From the NCBI GenBank assembly GCA_022385755.1, contig MU278351.1, forward strand, positions 561,594 through 625,593: a stretch of DNA of 64,000 bases, read 5' to 3'. Both the position numbers and the translations under genes were made by a program. Shown piece by piece: positions 38,001-49,121 of the stretch. The notes beneath the pieces are model-generated. The model made no database searches. It was not told where the DNA came from and saw only the letters and a program-made list of their open reading frames with translations. Origin of the DNA: Trametopsis cervina (Eukaryota > Basidiomycota > Agaricomycetes > Polyporales > Irpicaceae). The stretch's first letter is position 1. Each line of letters opens with the position of its first letter.

Positions 38001-39062
38001 CCCTCCGTGGGTGGGTGGGTGGGTTATACGCCGTGCGTGGGCGTATGGTTCCCGGAATAGCCTCCTTTGGCATGTGTCAAGTCTACCTGCGGACAGCTCG
38101 CTGACGGACGATCCGTGTGTTTGATAGGATGAACCCGTGCACGCTGGGATGGTACCTGCCGCTCCTGGTCAAGGACGTCCCCGGCGCCCTCCAGCCGAGC
38201 GACGGCGGCGGCGGCGATCGACGGGCGGGCGGAGGAGGACGAGGAGCTGCAACATCGTCTTCTTCGTCTTCTGCGGCTGTCAAGAGCGAGCGCGACGCGG
38301 CCGCGAAGAGACGAATAGAGTTCAATGTATCTGCGGGTGTCAGGACGGCCGCCAGGGGTGCGAACGCGGATGTTGCTGGTGCTGCGTCTGATGATGATGA
38401 TGGGCTGGAAATTGGGATGATTGGGATTGGTAGCGGAATTGGTGGGCGTGATGGAGGCGCGGGCGTGCGCGGTGGGGCTGCGGTGAGTTGCATTGTCTGC
38501 TTGATTGGCCGTCGAGATGGTCGCTCATCGTCATCTCGGTATCTTCGTTTTTCGTATCACCCAGCAATCGCAGCAGAGGCTTGGACATGGACATGCGCAT
38601 GCGCATGCACAGGCGCAGGTAGTGGGCCATCAGCATCAGGCTGCTGCAAATCCGACGACAGCAGACGGAGATGCAGATGCAGATCCTCTCTCCCTTCTTC
38701 CTCCGCCCGGGCCGCTGCACAGCACGCCCAGATCGCACCAACCGCAATCGCACTCCCAAACCCACCGTACATCCCAAAACGCAATCCAAACTCAACAAAC
38801 CCAATCCCAAATCGCCTCCCAATCGCAAGGAAACGCGCGGGGCGGGGTGACGTGGAAAGAGCTGGACGCCAAGTTCCGGCGGGACCTCCCGGACGAGGTG
38901 TACGCGGGCCGCCTGGCGTACCGCGGGCTCGTGATGCGCGCGTGTCCGCGCGTGAGGCTGCTCGATGGCGTTGAGGTCAGCGCGAAGGAAAGGGATAAGG
39001 CGGAGAGGTTCTTGGAGGGCGTCGGGGAGGTCAGGAGACGCGCGGCGGGCGGCGCTGCGTAG
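32030..39062 (+). CDS. Nud1/Cdc11-type leucine-rich scaffold of the septation initiation / mitotic exit network
   Basis: Spindle-pole-body scaffold for the kinases that trigger septation. Twelve exons: 32030-33143, 33197-34903, 34965-35337, 35430-35501, 35574-35656, 35732-35879, 36015-36112, 36353-36572, 36777-36826, 37015-37294, 38128-38482, 38565-39062; total 4,998 nt, 1,665 residues, every junction in phase. The N-terminus has PAWQIEELEEEWIDLEEE, followed by about 900 Ser/Thr/Pro-rich residues containing GEMVFDQHLMKWVK, a motif I associate with Nud1-type proteins. Leucine-rich repeats run from about residue 1045 (LSSIDLSRKELDSV) through LESLDISRNNIDSL, LEMLNLSQNRLSRI, LKILRVSGNRLQQF and VRVLNLNYNFLEDV. 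A Gly/His/Gln-rich low-complexity insert precedes the conserved cap LAYRGLVMRACPRVRLLDG and the end VSAKERDKAERFLEGV. One intron (37295-38127) is exceptionally long. Confidence 0.9.
37295..38127 (+). other. 833-nt intron within the Nud1/Cdc11-like gene, carrying simple repeats
   Basis: The flanking exons join in phase (CTC AG / G ATG AAC) and restore a continuous leucine-rich/cap sequence. The intron is about 15 times the usual length here. It contains a TTG trinucleotide run (about 37760-37783), a CATT repeat near 37845 and a GGGTGGGTGGGT run near 38010. No coding segment with matching phase was found inside. Confidence 0.75.
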
Positions 39063-42000
39063 CGGTGATTGGATTTAACTTGATGTATCTTTGATTTGGG
39101 ACACTTTCTTGGAGGTGTAAGGCCGTGCTGGACACGCCGTCGTGTGTAATTACATTGCATTGCACCTCGTCGAGTACATAATTTCTAATTCTTGCGCAGT
39201 TTACCAACTGCGATCCTCATCTTTCGGACTGTACTGCGCGGACGTTGATGCATTTCCAGTTGGTCGTTTAATTTTACACTGGTTCTTCGCTGTTCAGATT
39301 GTGTGCCTGGGTCCAGAGTACGGTACGTACGTACTGCACATCGCCGCGAAACGCGTTTGCAGAAGTAGACGTGGGTGGATCGAGATCGGGTGCGAACGTG
39401 AGTGCGAACACGAACGAGAACGATGCGCGGACGGTCGAGGCTCTCGAGGTGCAGCACGATCGGGGCTTGACAGACCCGAGGACTTCGTGCTTCGACGGTC
39501 TCTATTCTGCATTCTGTTCTGTAGTCGTATTCACGACGCGAACTTAGAGTGGCTTGCGCAACTTCTCAAAATGAATGCCCAACACTGTAATAACTTACTA
39601 TTGGTCTGACGCACCTGGGTAGGCAGGTCTCGCCCATCGTACCTGTATCAACCATTCAAGCATTCATATCCATTCATGGCGCGAAAACGCTGATACAGTG
39701 CATCCGCGTTATGTAACCGCATCCACATCCGTATTCATTGACTGACCACGAGCTGTTCTCGGCTTTATGCTAAGTACAGTACCGTAAGCGTTTCTCCCGG
39801 AGCGACCTGGACCGAGCGATGGTAAGGCATGCAGAGTTGACCCGGTCGTTGTTCTCCATGGCCGGCGTGTCCGAGTATGGTGCCTAGGCTGGCTGACTAT
39901 ACCGTCCGCGCCTGCCAGACCAGAACAGATGCAGAAACGGAGCTCGAGGCGGAACGTCCAGCCTACTCGGGACGTGGCTGGGAAGCACGCTCGGTGCGTG
40001 CCTGAACCTTTTCTTTCTCACACGAGCGAAAACGAGAAAATGGATGCTGTATTGTATTGTGCATTGTTGTTGAAGAGATGCGCTCCAGATATTGATATTC
40101 GTATTACTGTATGAGTTGTTCGCGGGCTGCTGCGACCGCGCGCGAGGAACAGGCAGACACGAGAAGCACAGAACGCAGATCGCGCGTGGGATTGTGAGCG
40201 CCGCGCGCCGTTCCGCGATCGACGGCTTCCGTGCTGTTCGTTCGTCGATGCGATGTGCGGGGCGGCGATGCGATGTGGCAATTGCGAAATGGCAATAACA
40301 TAAGTTGTGGTAACATAAGCTCGGAGTAGAACAAACTTCGTAATGAGTGGATACTGTAAAGCCCGCTTGTTTCGCTCGTACAGGGTATATTGCTGGGATG
40401 ATAGATTGCATTTTGGATTTTGGCGAGTTGATATTGCCAGGGGCGGACCTGCGCGTTGAGTAAGCCTATGCTATGCGCAGGCTTTTGAAATCGGAGGTAA
40501 CGCTATGCTGCGTTGATGCTGATTTCACATAGAGTATGCGTACGGACGAGGAGGTTCCGCATCCGCATCCGCGTCCGAGCTGCGACCAGGAGCAATAATA
40601 GCAACAGGACGGCGGCGTGCCAGTGCGCGCTGTGATAACCGTGATATACGTGTGATATCGTGGGCGAGCGAGTTACAGGACCAGGACCGTGCAACAGACA
40701 ATCGCAGTGCAGTGCACTGATCCCGGCGGCGGTGGCGGCGTGCCTGGTGCGAAGGTAACGTACCGTAAGCACTAAGGAGCCCCGATACGGCTGGCATGTA
40801 AAGGGCTGACAGGACACGCGGCTGAGACAACGGACAGCTGGTAGATGGGATTTGGGCTGGGATAGGATTGGGATGGGATGGCGATCAGTGGCAGGAGGGT
40901 TGGCAGGTGCGTACCTTGAAGCCTATCGACGCTTCCGCCGGCACTGGGCTTGATCTGAGCAGGAGTGGCAGCGATGATGTGTGCGGCGTGTGATCGGTTT
41001 GTGCTTGGGTGCAATAGGTGCAATAATGGATGGATGGGTGGCAGCTGCCGGATAGAGTACAGGGTAAAGCCTGAGTCGCCGTTCGGTAAGTAAGCGTTTG
41101 AATTCTCTTGGTGCGGTCAGGTGCGGGTATGACGAGTGTGCATGGGCATACAGTACGAGTGCAGCTCGTCAACTTCCTGTTGTTGTTATCGAGGAATTCG
41201 AGCGTAGCACCCTAATAGCGCGCGAACAATGATGAGCTGATGCAGGAACCCAGGAGGGGGTATGGCCTGTACAGATTGTATTGGTGAGTGCTGTAATGAG
41301 GCCTGAGGTGCGGCGCCACCGCTGTTCGTACTGTGTACTCCTCCCAGGGTGTACAGCCTCCCCGAGGAGTTTACTTCGTCTGTGCGGCTCGAATTCACAA
41401 TTGCAGCTGTACTGTAACCAAGGCGATCACGACGTTTGCTCCACTGCACGAGCCCCGCGAGTTTTTGAGTCGTGGTAGATGTGGGTAGGCGTTGACGTGC
41501 ACATCAGCAGGATCATCGTACGCTACCATCATCATCATCATCAGCGGTACGAGTGAAGATGTGCTCACGGACTTCAACCGGGAATGACTATTCGTGGCCT
41601 TTGATGAGGATGCGAGCGAGAGTGTACGAGGGGGGGCTGTGCTGTTCATGGAGTTGTTGGGAGGACGACGCTGAGCGCTGGGCGTTGCGGCGTGGCTCGA
41701 CGCTGGGCGCTATACATTGCGCGAACGACGCGAGAACCTCCCAACGCGCTGTGGTGTTCTCTGCGCACTCTGCCCGCCTCACAGTCTCAAAATTAGCTCA
41801 ACGCACACGCTGCGCACAGCAAAGATCGCCGCACATCCTCCTCTCCCAAGCTCCAAATTCCAACCTCCCGGCGCACAAACCAAACCGAACCCACCAAACA
41901 AACTCAACCCACCCGCAAACCCACGTCCTTTCACATCCTTCCCACAGATCCCACCCCATCGCACATCACGTCTCGTCTTGTCAGTTGTCAGTCCTTCGTG

Positions 42001-45000
42001 GGTTCCTGCGTTGGTGCCTCAACATCTGTTCTGCGGACGCTGGACGCTCATTAATCGCCAGGACGCTTTTCGTGATGGTGATGCTCCTGCTCCCTTACGC
42101 AACGCAGGATGAGATGAACGGATGGGCGATGGGCGATACACGATGGGCGATGGGCGATGCGAGGAGGTTGCGGTGTATGCGTTCATTTTGTGTTTTTGGG
42201 TTTGATGCACGGACGGACGGACAGTGATGTGAACTTTGGGTGATGTTCGCGGTGGCGAGCGCTGAACACTGCGCACGTATACGGCGGAAGTTGGATGGAT
42301 AATCCTACTACATTCCGTCGTACCGCAAGCGGAATGCGCAGTGCTACAGTACTCCCTAATTGCATCTTACAGCAACCTTTCGCAGATTAAGGGGCGCAAA
42401 CACACGGCAATCCTCAAACCTAGCATGAAGAACCCCCCGCCATCCGTGCTCGTCGGGGCACCCAGGCACGCCCATCCCATCCCATTCATCATCCATGATT
42501 CGAACAGAGCCAATGCGAGTGGGAGCTAACGAGGATGGGCAGGAGCACGAGCGCGCAGATCCCGCCGGGAGAACCGCGGCGGTGCATTGTGCGAAGATGG
42601 GGGCTTACGTTCAGCGCATAACGTACGTACGAGAATTATGTACGCAGGACGCAGGACGCGCGGTGTCGCGCATCATACCCCGTGCGTTGCGGTCGAGGCC
42701 CTCTCTGTGCTCTGTGCTGTAAACGGCTCGGACATCACGCGAAGGCAAAGAACAAGGACGAGAATTGAGAACTCGGAAGGACGAGGACAGAGCCAAGGCA
42801 CGCACACGGTGTACTGCAAACCTTCCACGGGATCACATCACAACGCAACCCAACAGCTCGCCATCACCGCATCACCGCATCACTCCATCCCATCCCCTCC
42901 CACCTGTTCCATCGTACCCAATCCCAGCGCGTCCGCGTGACAGCTCGCTGACAGGCATAATTGAACCCGCCATTGGAAGGGAAGGGAAGGGTGTGGTGTT
43001 TGATGCATGGTCGGTCGGGAGGTAGGGCTTTACGTGTGTGTGAGACTTTGACGAGAGCTTTGACGAGAGCTTTGTTTTTTGGTGGTGTTACAGTTCAGTG
43101 GCTGAAGTTCTGGATTGTGGACGGCGACTGGGAGTGGGGATGTCGGCGAGGGGCACAGAGGGGCACGTGCCCCGTCCATCTTTCAGAGGTGCGTCGGGAT
43201 CATCGAACTCGAGTTTGGAGGTGCGCACGCGGTCACGCACAGATTCGAGGATTCAACGATCCTCGAGCTCGCCGTGCACCGCTGCCGCCGCCGTTTCCAC
43301 TCTTCCCGAACACGAACTCGAACACGAACATACCGTATCGTATCTTACGGTGGTGGGGATGGATACCCACGTCTGTTTTCCATGCCCGTTCCCCGTTTCG
43401 TTTTCGTTTTTTTCTGTTCTGTTCCTCTTTCCGCGTTCCTCTTTCCGTGTTTCTGTTGTGTGGCGCATCCTCCCCGCTCCCATTCTTCTCTCACCAACAC
43501 CTCCTCTTCGCGCCACACCATTCTTTCCAGTACGGACGAACAAACAATCGGGCGAGCGGCACGGCGGGGACTTGGATATCGAAATCAATTGCACGGATGC
43601 ACGGAACACATGGATCAGGCGACGATAGCTTATTCGCTTCAGCGCATGCTATGCATCCCCTCCAACCCCTCACGCTCAACTCCTCAGCTACCGGACAATT
43701 GGGCCGTATCGCGTACGTATTTACGCTTCTGTGGCGCATAACACAACAAGGAGGGAGGGAGGTGGCGAGCAGGTGAGCACAATAGGCGTTGCTATGATCC
43801 CTGCCTCGAGCTTTTACGCTTTGTGAGGCACTTGCGGTGCGGTGTGGTTATCAAAGTATGTACGACACCTCCCACGGGCTCTCATCTGTGCTTAGCGAGG
43901 ATAGAGAACACGCGCTATAGATGTACGTATTTTGCTCTTGTCCGTCCTCGTCCTCCTTCTCGTTTAATTCGTTCCTGGGTTTGTTGTACTATACTCTCCG
44001 ATAGCTTATTCGACGGCTCGGTACACCTTGCTCAATCACATTCATTTACTCTTCCGCAGTCCCCCGCCAGCAGCGCGTACACACCGACGCACCGACGGAC
44101 ACGGTACCACGCTCACGTACACACCGAACAGTTCCCCGCCGGAAGCATTGATGAACCCAACCCCTCCCGAACCCGCACACCCGTCCGCTCCACCCACCCA
44201 TCCCACCCAAACCAGCCCAAACTGAAACCGAAACCACTCCCCAACAAACCCGCCACCGATCACGACGATCGAGCGAGACGTCATCGAACGCGCGTCCGGT
44301 CTGCCGGCGATTGCCTCTCTTTCTCAGCCGTTCAGGTGTTCAGGTGTGAGGTCACGCATTCGGGCGTGCGATGGCGAATGGCCTGGACTGCTGGATGATG
44401 GCGTGCAGGGCGGGCGGGGACTGCGTAGGCGTGTCGCGGGCACAGCGTAAATATCAGACGGATTTAAATCCGTGGAGGCAGGCTTTACTCGAGCAGTATG
44501 CGATGCCGTATTGTATGGCGCGTGATCACACTACGTAGCGTAACAGAGCACAACGAGCGGGTGCGGCGGGCCCCGTCTATGCTCGCAAGACATCCCGCCG
44601 GCGTCGATTGCGATAACGAAGGAATTTGTCCTTCACTTTGATTTTCGGCATGCGGTTGGGTCCCCGCCTAAGGGTCGGCAGCAGTGCAGTCTTAAGCAAG
44701 CACAGTCAGTCATATGAGCACACCGACTGGGGTTCCGCATCTCAATTGCATCTGGTGTAGTCATTGAGATTTTTTTTACATTGCGGGGGAGGGCAACGCA
44801 CTAGCTCGCGGTGATTTATTGTGCGGTGGATATTGGGGTTACAGGCACGAAGACGAAAACCGCTAGCTGCGTGAGATTTACGGGGGACCAGCGCGCACGC
44901 TCTGCGATGGGAGGAGGCGGGTAGATCTGCGGACATGGGACGGAGGCCGAAGCACGCACGGGCAGAGGTAACGCTCTGCTCGCACTCGCCAGTCAGCCAG

Positions 45001-46531
45001 CCCGAGGGGAGCTCCCTGCGAATAGGCCAGGCAGCACTGCTTGGGAATTTAGGGCGGCGGGGGCACAGCATGTTCATCGCATTGCGGTAAGCCCAATTCG
45101 GGCGGATTACCTAAGGCAGATGCGCGTGTGCGTGCCTGAGATCGGGCGCGGCGAGGCTCCGAGCTGCTCGGAGTTTGGCGCACGCACGGTCGGATATGGA
45201 AGGTGTGCTATAGTGTGCGGGCTCTGTGGGTGTGTGTTCTTCTGGTGATTATCATGGGGGCGATTTATATTGGGTGTTCTATTCCGTTCAGTTTTCTATT
45301 ACAGAAAGAATTACATTGGAGAATACGTTATTATGTTCTGTGTATTGCGATGAATTCGATTGTGTGCGTTCTATTCTATTGCGGCTGATGTGCTCCCGGC
45401 GCGGGGTTCTGTGTGGTCTGGAGCGCGGCCGAGGGCGATTGACCGCGCAGGGATTGTTGTGTTGGGCGAGGAGCAGAGAGAGAGAAAGGCAGGTGTGTAC
45501 CCTGTGGAAAATGCACAGACGCATGGGAGGCGGTGGTGTGAGCGGTGCACCGCCGGGGGTTCCCTGCCTTCATCTAGCCATTCTGGGCATGGATGCATTC
45601 GGACCCGCTCGGGCGTATTCGAGGGATTTTCCCGGGAACGCTGGGAGCCACAGATGAGGAGGAGAGTGGGGAGGAGGAGGAGGAGCAGAGGATGGGAGGG
45701 AGGAGGAGGATGTAGTTGTTGCGTGGCGACGAAGGCTGGGCGTGCCACGACGGCGGCGGAAGTGAGAGAGTTGACAGGCAGGAGTTTGACGGGGGAGGAT
45801 GCACGAGGGAGAGAGAGGACAGAGATCGACTGACGGGGACAGCAGCGCGAATGCCGAGGGGCAAGTCTAAATGAGCCATATCGGGGAGGTATGCAGCCTC
45901 TTTTCATTATCGGTGCACCACCAGCAAACAAAGCTCTCCCCCTCTCGCGCGCACAGATCCGAGCCATCAGCGGGCGCGCGATCAAATTGGCCGTGATAAA
46001 TTGTTTCTCGCTCACAGGCGCCCGAGGACCGAGTTTGGGTGCAGGCCACGAACGGGCGACCAGACCGACGCATACAGCGTCTCCTCTCCCTCCCCTGCCG
46101 CCCCCGCTGTCTATTCTTCCGGGCTAGTGCAGCAGTGCACGCCCTCCGAGATATGTGCATACATCCGCTGGCGAACTGGCGAACGCAACAATGGATGCGA
46201 CGGTGGGGAGGATGACGGGGAGGTGGGATGTGGACGGTGGACCCTGGGGTGTTGATGCATTCCCATCGCTCTTCCGCGAGAGTTGATGGAGGATTACCGT
46301 CGAGAAATCAATCTACTGCTTATAAGAAGGGACCCTAACCATCCTCGGTCGTCCAGCCACTCCGTCCGACCAGAGCCTGCTCATTCGCCAGCTTTATCTG
46401 CGCCGCTCCTCCATCCACTGCCTTCGTCTTGCCCCTCCGTCCCCGACCACCACCACCACCAGCTGCCACCAACCACGAGCATCATCCTCGTCCACCCCAG
46501 CCTCGACGGCTTAAGCCCGCACGCACCCCCC
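39063..46531. other. 7.5-kb gene-free region upstream of the homeobox gene
   Basis: GC-rich, compositionally patchy DNA with many overlapping short open frames on all six frames, none with a conserved segment, spliceable extension or convincing start. It holds simple-sequence patches (CAT runs near 41530, GGA-rich purine tract near 45655-45710, C/A-rich tracts near 41850-41950 and 44150-44260). Part may be the long leader and regulatory region of the homeodomain gene. No transposase, reverse transcriptase or terminal repeats seen. Confidence 0.55.
42121..42160 (+). repeat. short tandem repeat, GATGGGC-type heptamer
   Basis: Imperfect tandem copies of GATGGGC in two blocks separated by GATACAC, about 40 bp in all. 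Seen directly; likely replication slippage. Confidence 0.75.
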
Positions 46532-49121
46532 ATGATCGACACGCAACACCCGCAGGAGCACCAACTCAACACGTACAACGTCGCCCAGCTGCATTTCGCC
46601 CTGTGAGTACACGCATATATTCATACCACGCCCTATATCATCATTATCCTATCCCATCCCATACATTATTATGCTATCATCACATCCCCGCGCCCGTCTT
46701 TCGCCCGTCCCGTTATTCGCCCATTCGTGCATTTCCTCTCTGCGCCTGCGCACATCTCGCCCTCGCGTACCTTTTTCTGTTGACATCACCCAATCGCGAC
46801 CCTGTCCCGCGCCCCCCCTCCCCCATCGAGCCCTTTGCCATAAATCACCGGCTTGACGTCGACACGCTTGCTGACCGACCGTGTCTCCCCCTCCCCTCCT
46901 CCCCTCCCCCTCGCGCGTCCACAGAGACCAAGACAAGAGCCCGGCGATCGACCCGCTCAACTTTGACGTCCACGTCCTCCACAATCCGCTAGAGGGCACA
47001 GCCTCTCCGGCTCTCCTGTCAGTACCTTCCTTCCCTTCCTTCCCCTCTTCATCATCATCCTCCGTTCCTCCGTCGCTGTGCACCCCCTCCCCGCCACAGC
47101 CTGACATCCATCTCGCACCCATCCTTCCTCATTTCACTCGCACATCCTCACTGATGTATACATATACTGACATGCCCCTCTTTCCCACAGGAACACCCCC
47201 CAGTCGTCCGACGCGGAGATCGACTACTCCTCCCGGCGCATGTCCAGTTCGGCCGCGTCTGACACGAGCAGTCTCTCCCGCCACGACAAACGCACATTCG
47301 ACTACTCGCCCTCCGTCTCGCCCGTCCCCAACAAGGCGCGTCCCGACCTCGACCCCTCCACCGTCGACGGCCGCTCCTCCGACGCCTACGCCGCCTCTCC
47401 GCGCGTGCAGCTCCCCTCCATCGCCTCCTCCTTCCAAGACCACCACCGCCTCAACCTCGACGCGCGCCGCGCCTCTCTCCCCTCCGCCCTCGCAGCCTCC
47501 GCATCCTCCTCCTCCTCGTGCGACTCACCTAACAGCCGCCAACACCTGCGTCTCCCGCACCCGTCCGTGCAGCACCGCGCGTCGCAATCCGCGTCGAGTC
47601 TCGGCGAGTACCAGTTCCCTGACGCAGACGACGGCAAACGGCCGCGCCTCGAGGCGAACACACAGATCGGGCTCTACCCAGACTACACATCCGCGCTCTC
47701 GACAGGCACCACCCCGTCCTCGTCCTTCTTCTCCAACAACTCGCCGCTGGACAGCGAGGACTCGTGGGCTCAACAGCAGCACCAGCACCAGCAACAGCAG
47801 GGACACATCGTGCGCTCGTCATCGACGCCCGGCACGCTCTCGCCCACGCTCAAATACGACGACTCGCTCCGCCACTCATCCCTCGGCGGTCCCCAGAGCA
47901 GCCTGTACGGCGGCGTGACGCGCATCTCGGGCCAACAGACCTCCCACCTCCCCTCGCCGTCCCCCTCGGACCGCGCGTCCAGGAATAACAACAACAACAC
48001 GAACGGGCTCGTACCATCTATCAAGACTGAGAACGACTGGACGTTCCCTGCTGCGTCTGATTTCACGATGTCCCCTCCCGCATCCACGACCACTAGCAAT
48101 ACCTCGCCGCCGAACTCTGCGACGGCGAACGGGAACTCGCCGACGCGTTCCCCGGCTGCGCCGTCCTCGTCCTCGTCGCTCGTTGAGAGGCCCCCGCGCA
48201 AACGCGGGAAGCTGCCCAAGCCTGTGACGGACTTTTTGAAGGACTGGTTGCATCGCCATTCTGACCATCCGTATCCGAGTGAAGAGGAGAAGAAGGCGTT
48301 GTGCCACGCCACCGGGCTCAGCATGAGCCAGGTGTCCAACTGGATGATCAATGTTCGTCTTTTCCCCTCCTCTACATTTTTTTGTGTGCTGATGAACATG
48401 GTTGAATTGGATGGAATAGGCTCGCAGACGTATCCTCGCCCCCGCACACCGCGCCGCCCAAGGTCCCACAACCTCCTCCCCCTACGCCGCCCAACAACTC
48501 CACTCGCACCACCCGCACGCCCACCCGCACGCACGCGCCGTGCTCGACCCAGGCCGGCGCGCCTCAATGGACAGTCTCGCGCTCTACCACCCGATGTCGC
48601 TCCAGACCATCTCCGATTACGGGTCCCCCACCGGAGGAGCGGGGAACACGACATCGCCGACGACACGGCAACTCGTGTCGATGTCCCGCTCGATGTCGAG
48701 TGGGCATGCGAGTGCGGGGTCGTTGAGTGCTGTCGGACATCATTCGCACCATCCGCAGGCGCACCCGCAACACCAACATCATCATCAGCAGCAACATCAT
48801 GGGCAACATCCGTATGGAGGTGCTGGGTTAGACGGGTACGGCGGACATCGCGGGTCTTTGTACGGCCCCGGCGCAGGCGGCGGCTCAGGTGCTCTCCACC
48901 CATCGTCGCACGTAGGCTCGAACGGGAACTCCACTTCAACGTCCAGTGCGGGATATTTGGGGTTACCGATGGGTTATTCGGGATATGCGGGGTCTGCGGG
49001 ACGGATGAGCCCTGAGGGGCCTGCGGGACGGTATACGTTCCCTGAACATGGCCATGGTGGGCACGGACATGGACATTCGGTGTCGCCTGGGCCGGGGAGT
49101 GGGTATAATACGCCGCATTGA
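46532..49121 (+). CDS. TALE-class homeodomain transcription factor
   Basis: Nuclear DNA-binding regulator. Exons 46532-46602, 46925-47017, 47191-48352 and 48420-49121, total 2,028 nt, 675 residues, in phase. The N-terminus MIDTQHPQEHQLNTYNVAQL leads into a long Ser/Pro/Gln-rich region with a short basic FDYSPSVSPVPNKARP segment. The homeodomain begins at about residue 392 (KRGKLPKPVTDFLKDWLHRH). It has the three-residue TALE loop insertion Pro-Tyr-Pro at 415-417 and the recognition helix SQVSNWMINARRR, whose Asn442 ends exon 3, so the last intron splits the helix. C-terminal to it are His/Gln-rich and Gly/Ser-rich low-complexity runs (CAC/CAG codons) and a GHGHGHSVSPG tail. TALE factors control mating and fruiting development in Agaricomycetes, but which orthologue this is cannot be settled here. 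It is the only gene I can support between 39.1 and 58.5 kb. Confidence 0.92.

Noticed and set aside
39142..46531. Many open frames of 100-220 codons in the homeobox upstream region
   Set aside because: They overlap one another on both strands, consist of GC-driven Arg/Ser/Pro/His-rich sequence, and lack conserved segments or consistent splice structure. This is the expected by-product of high GC.
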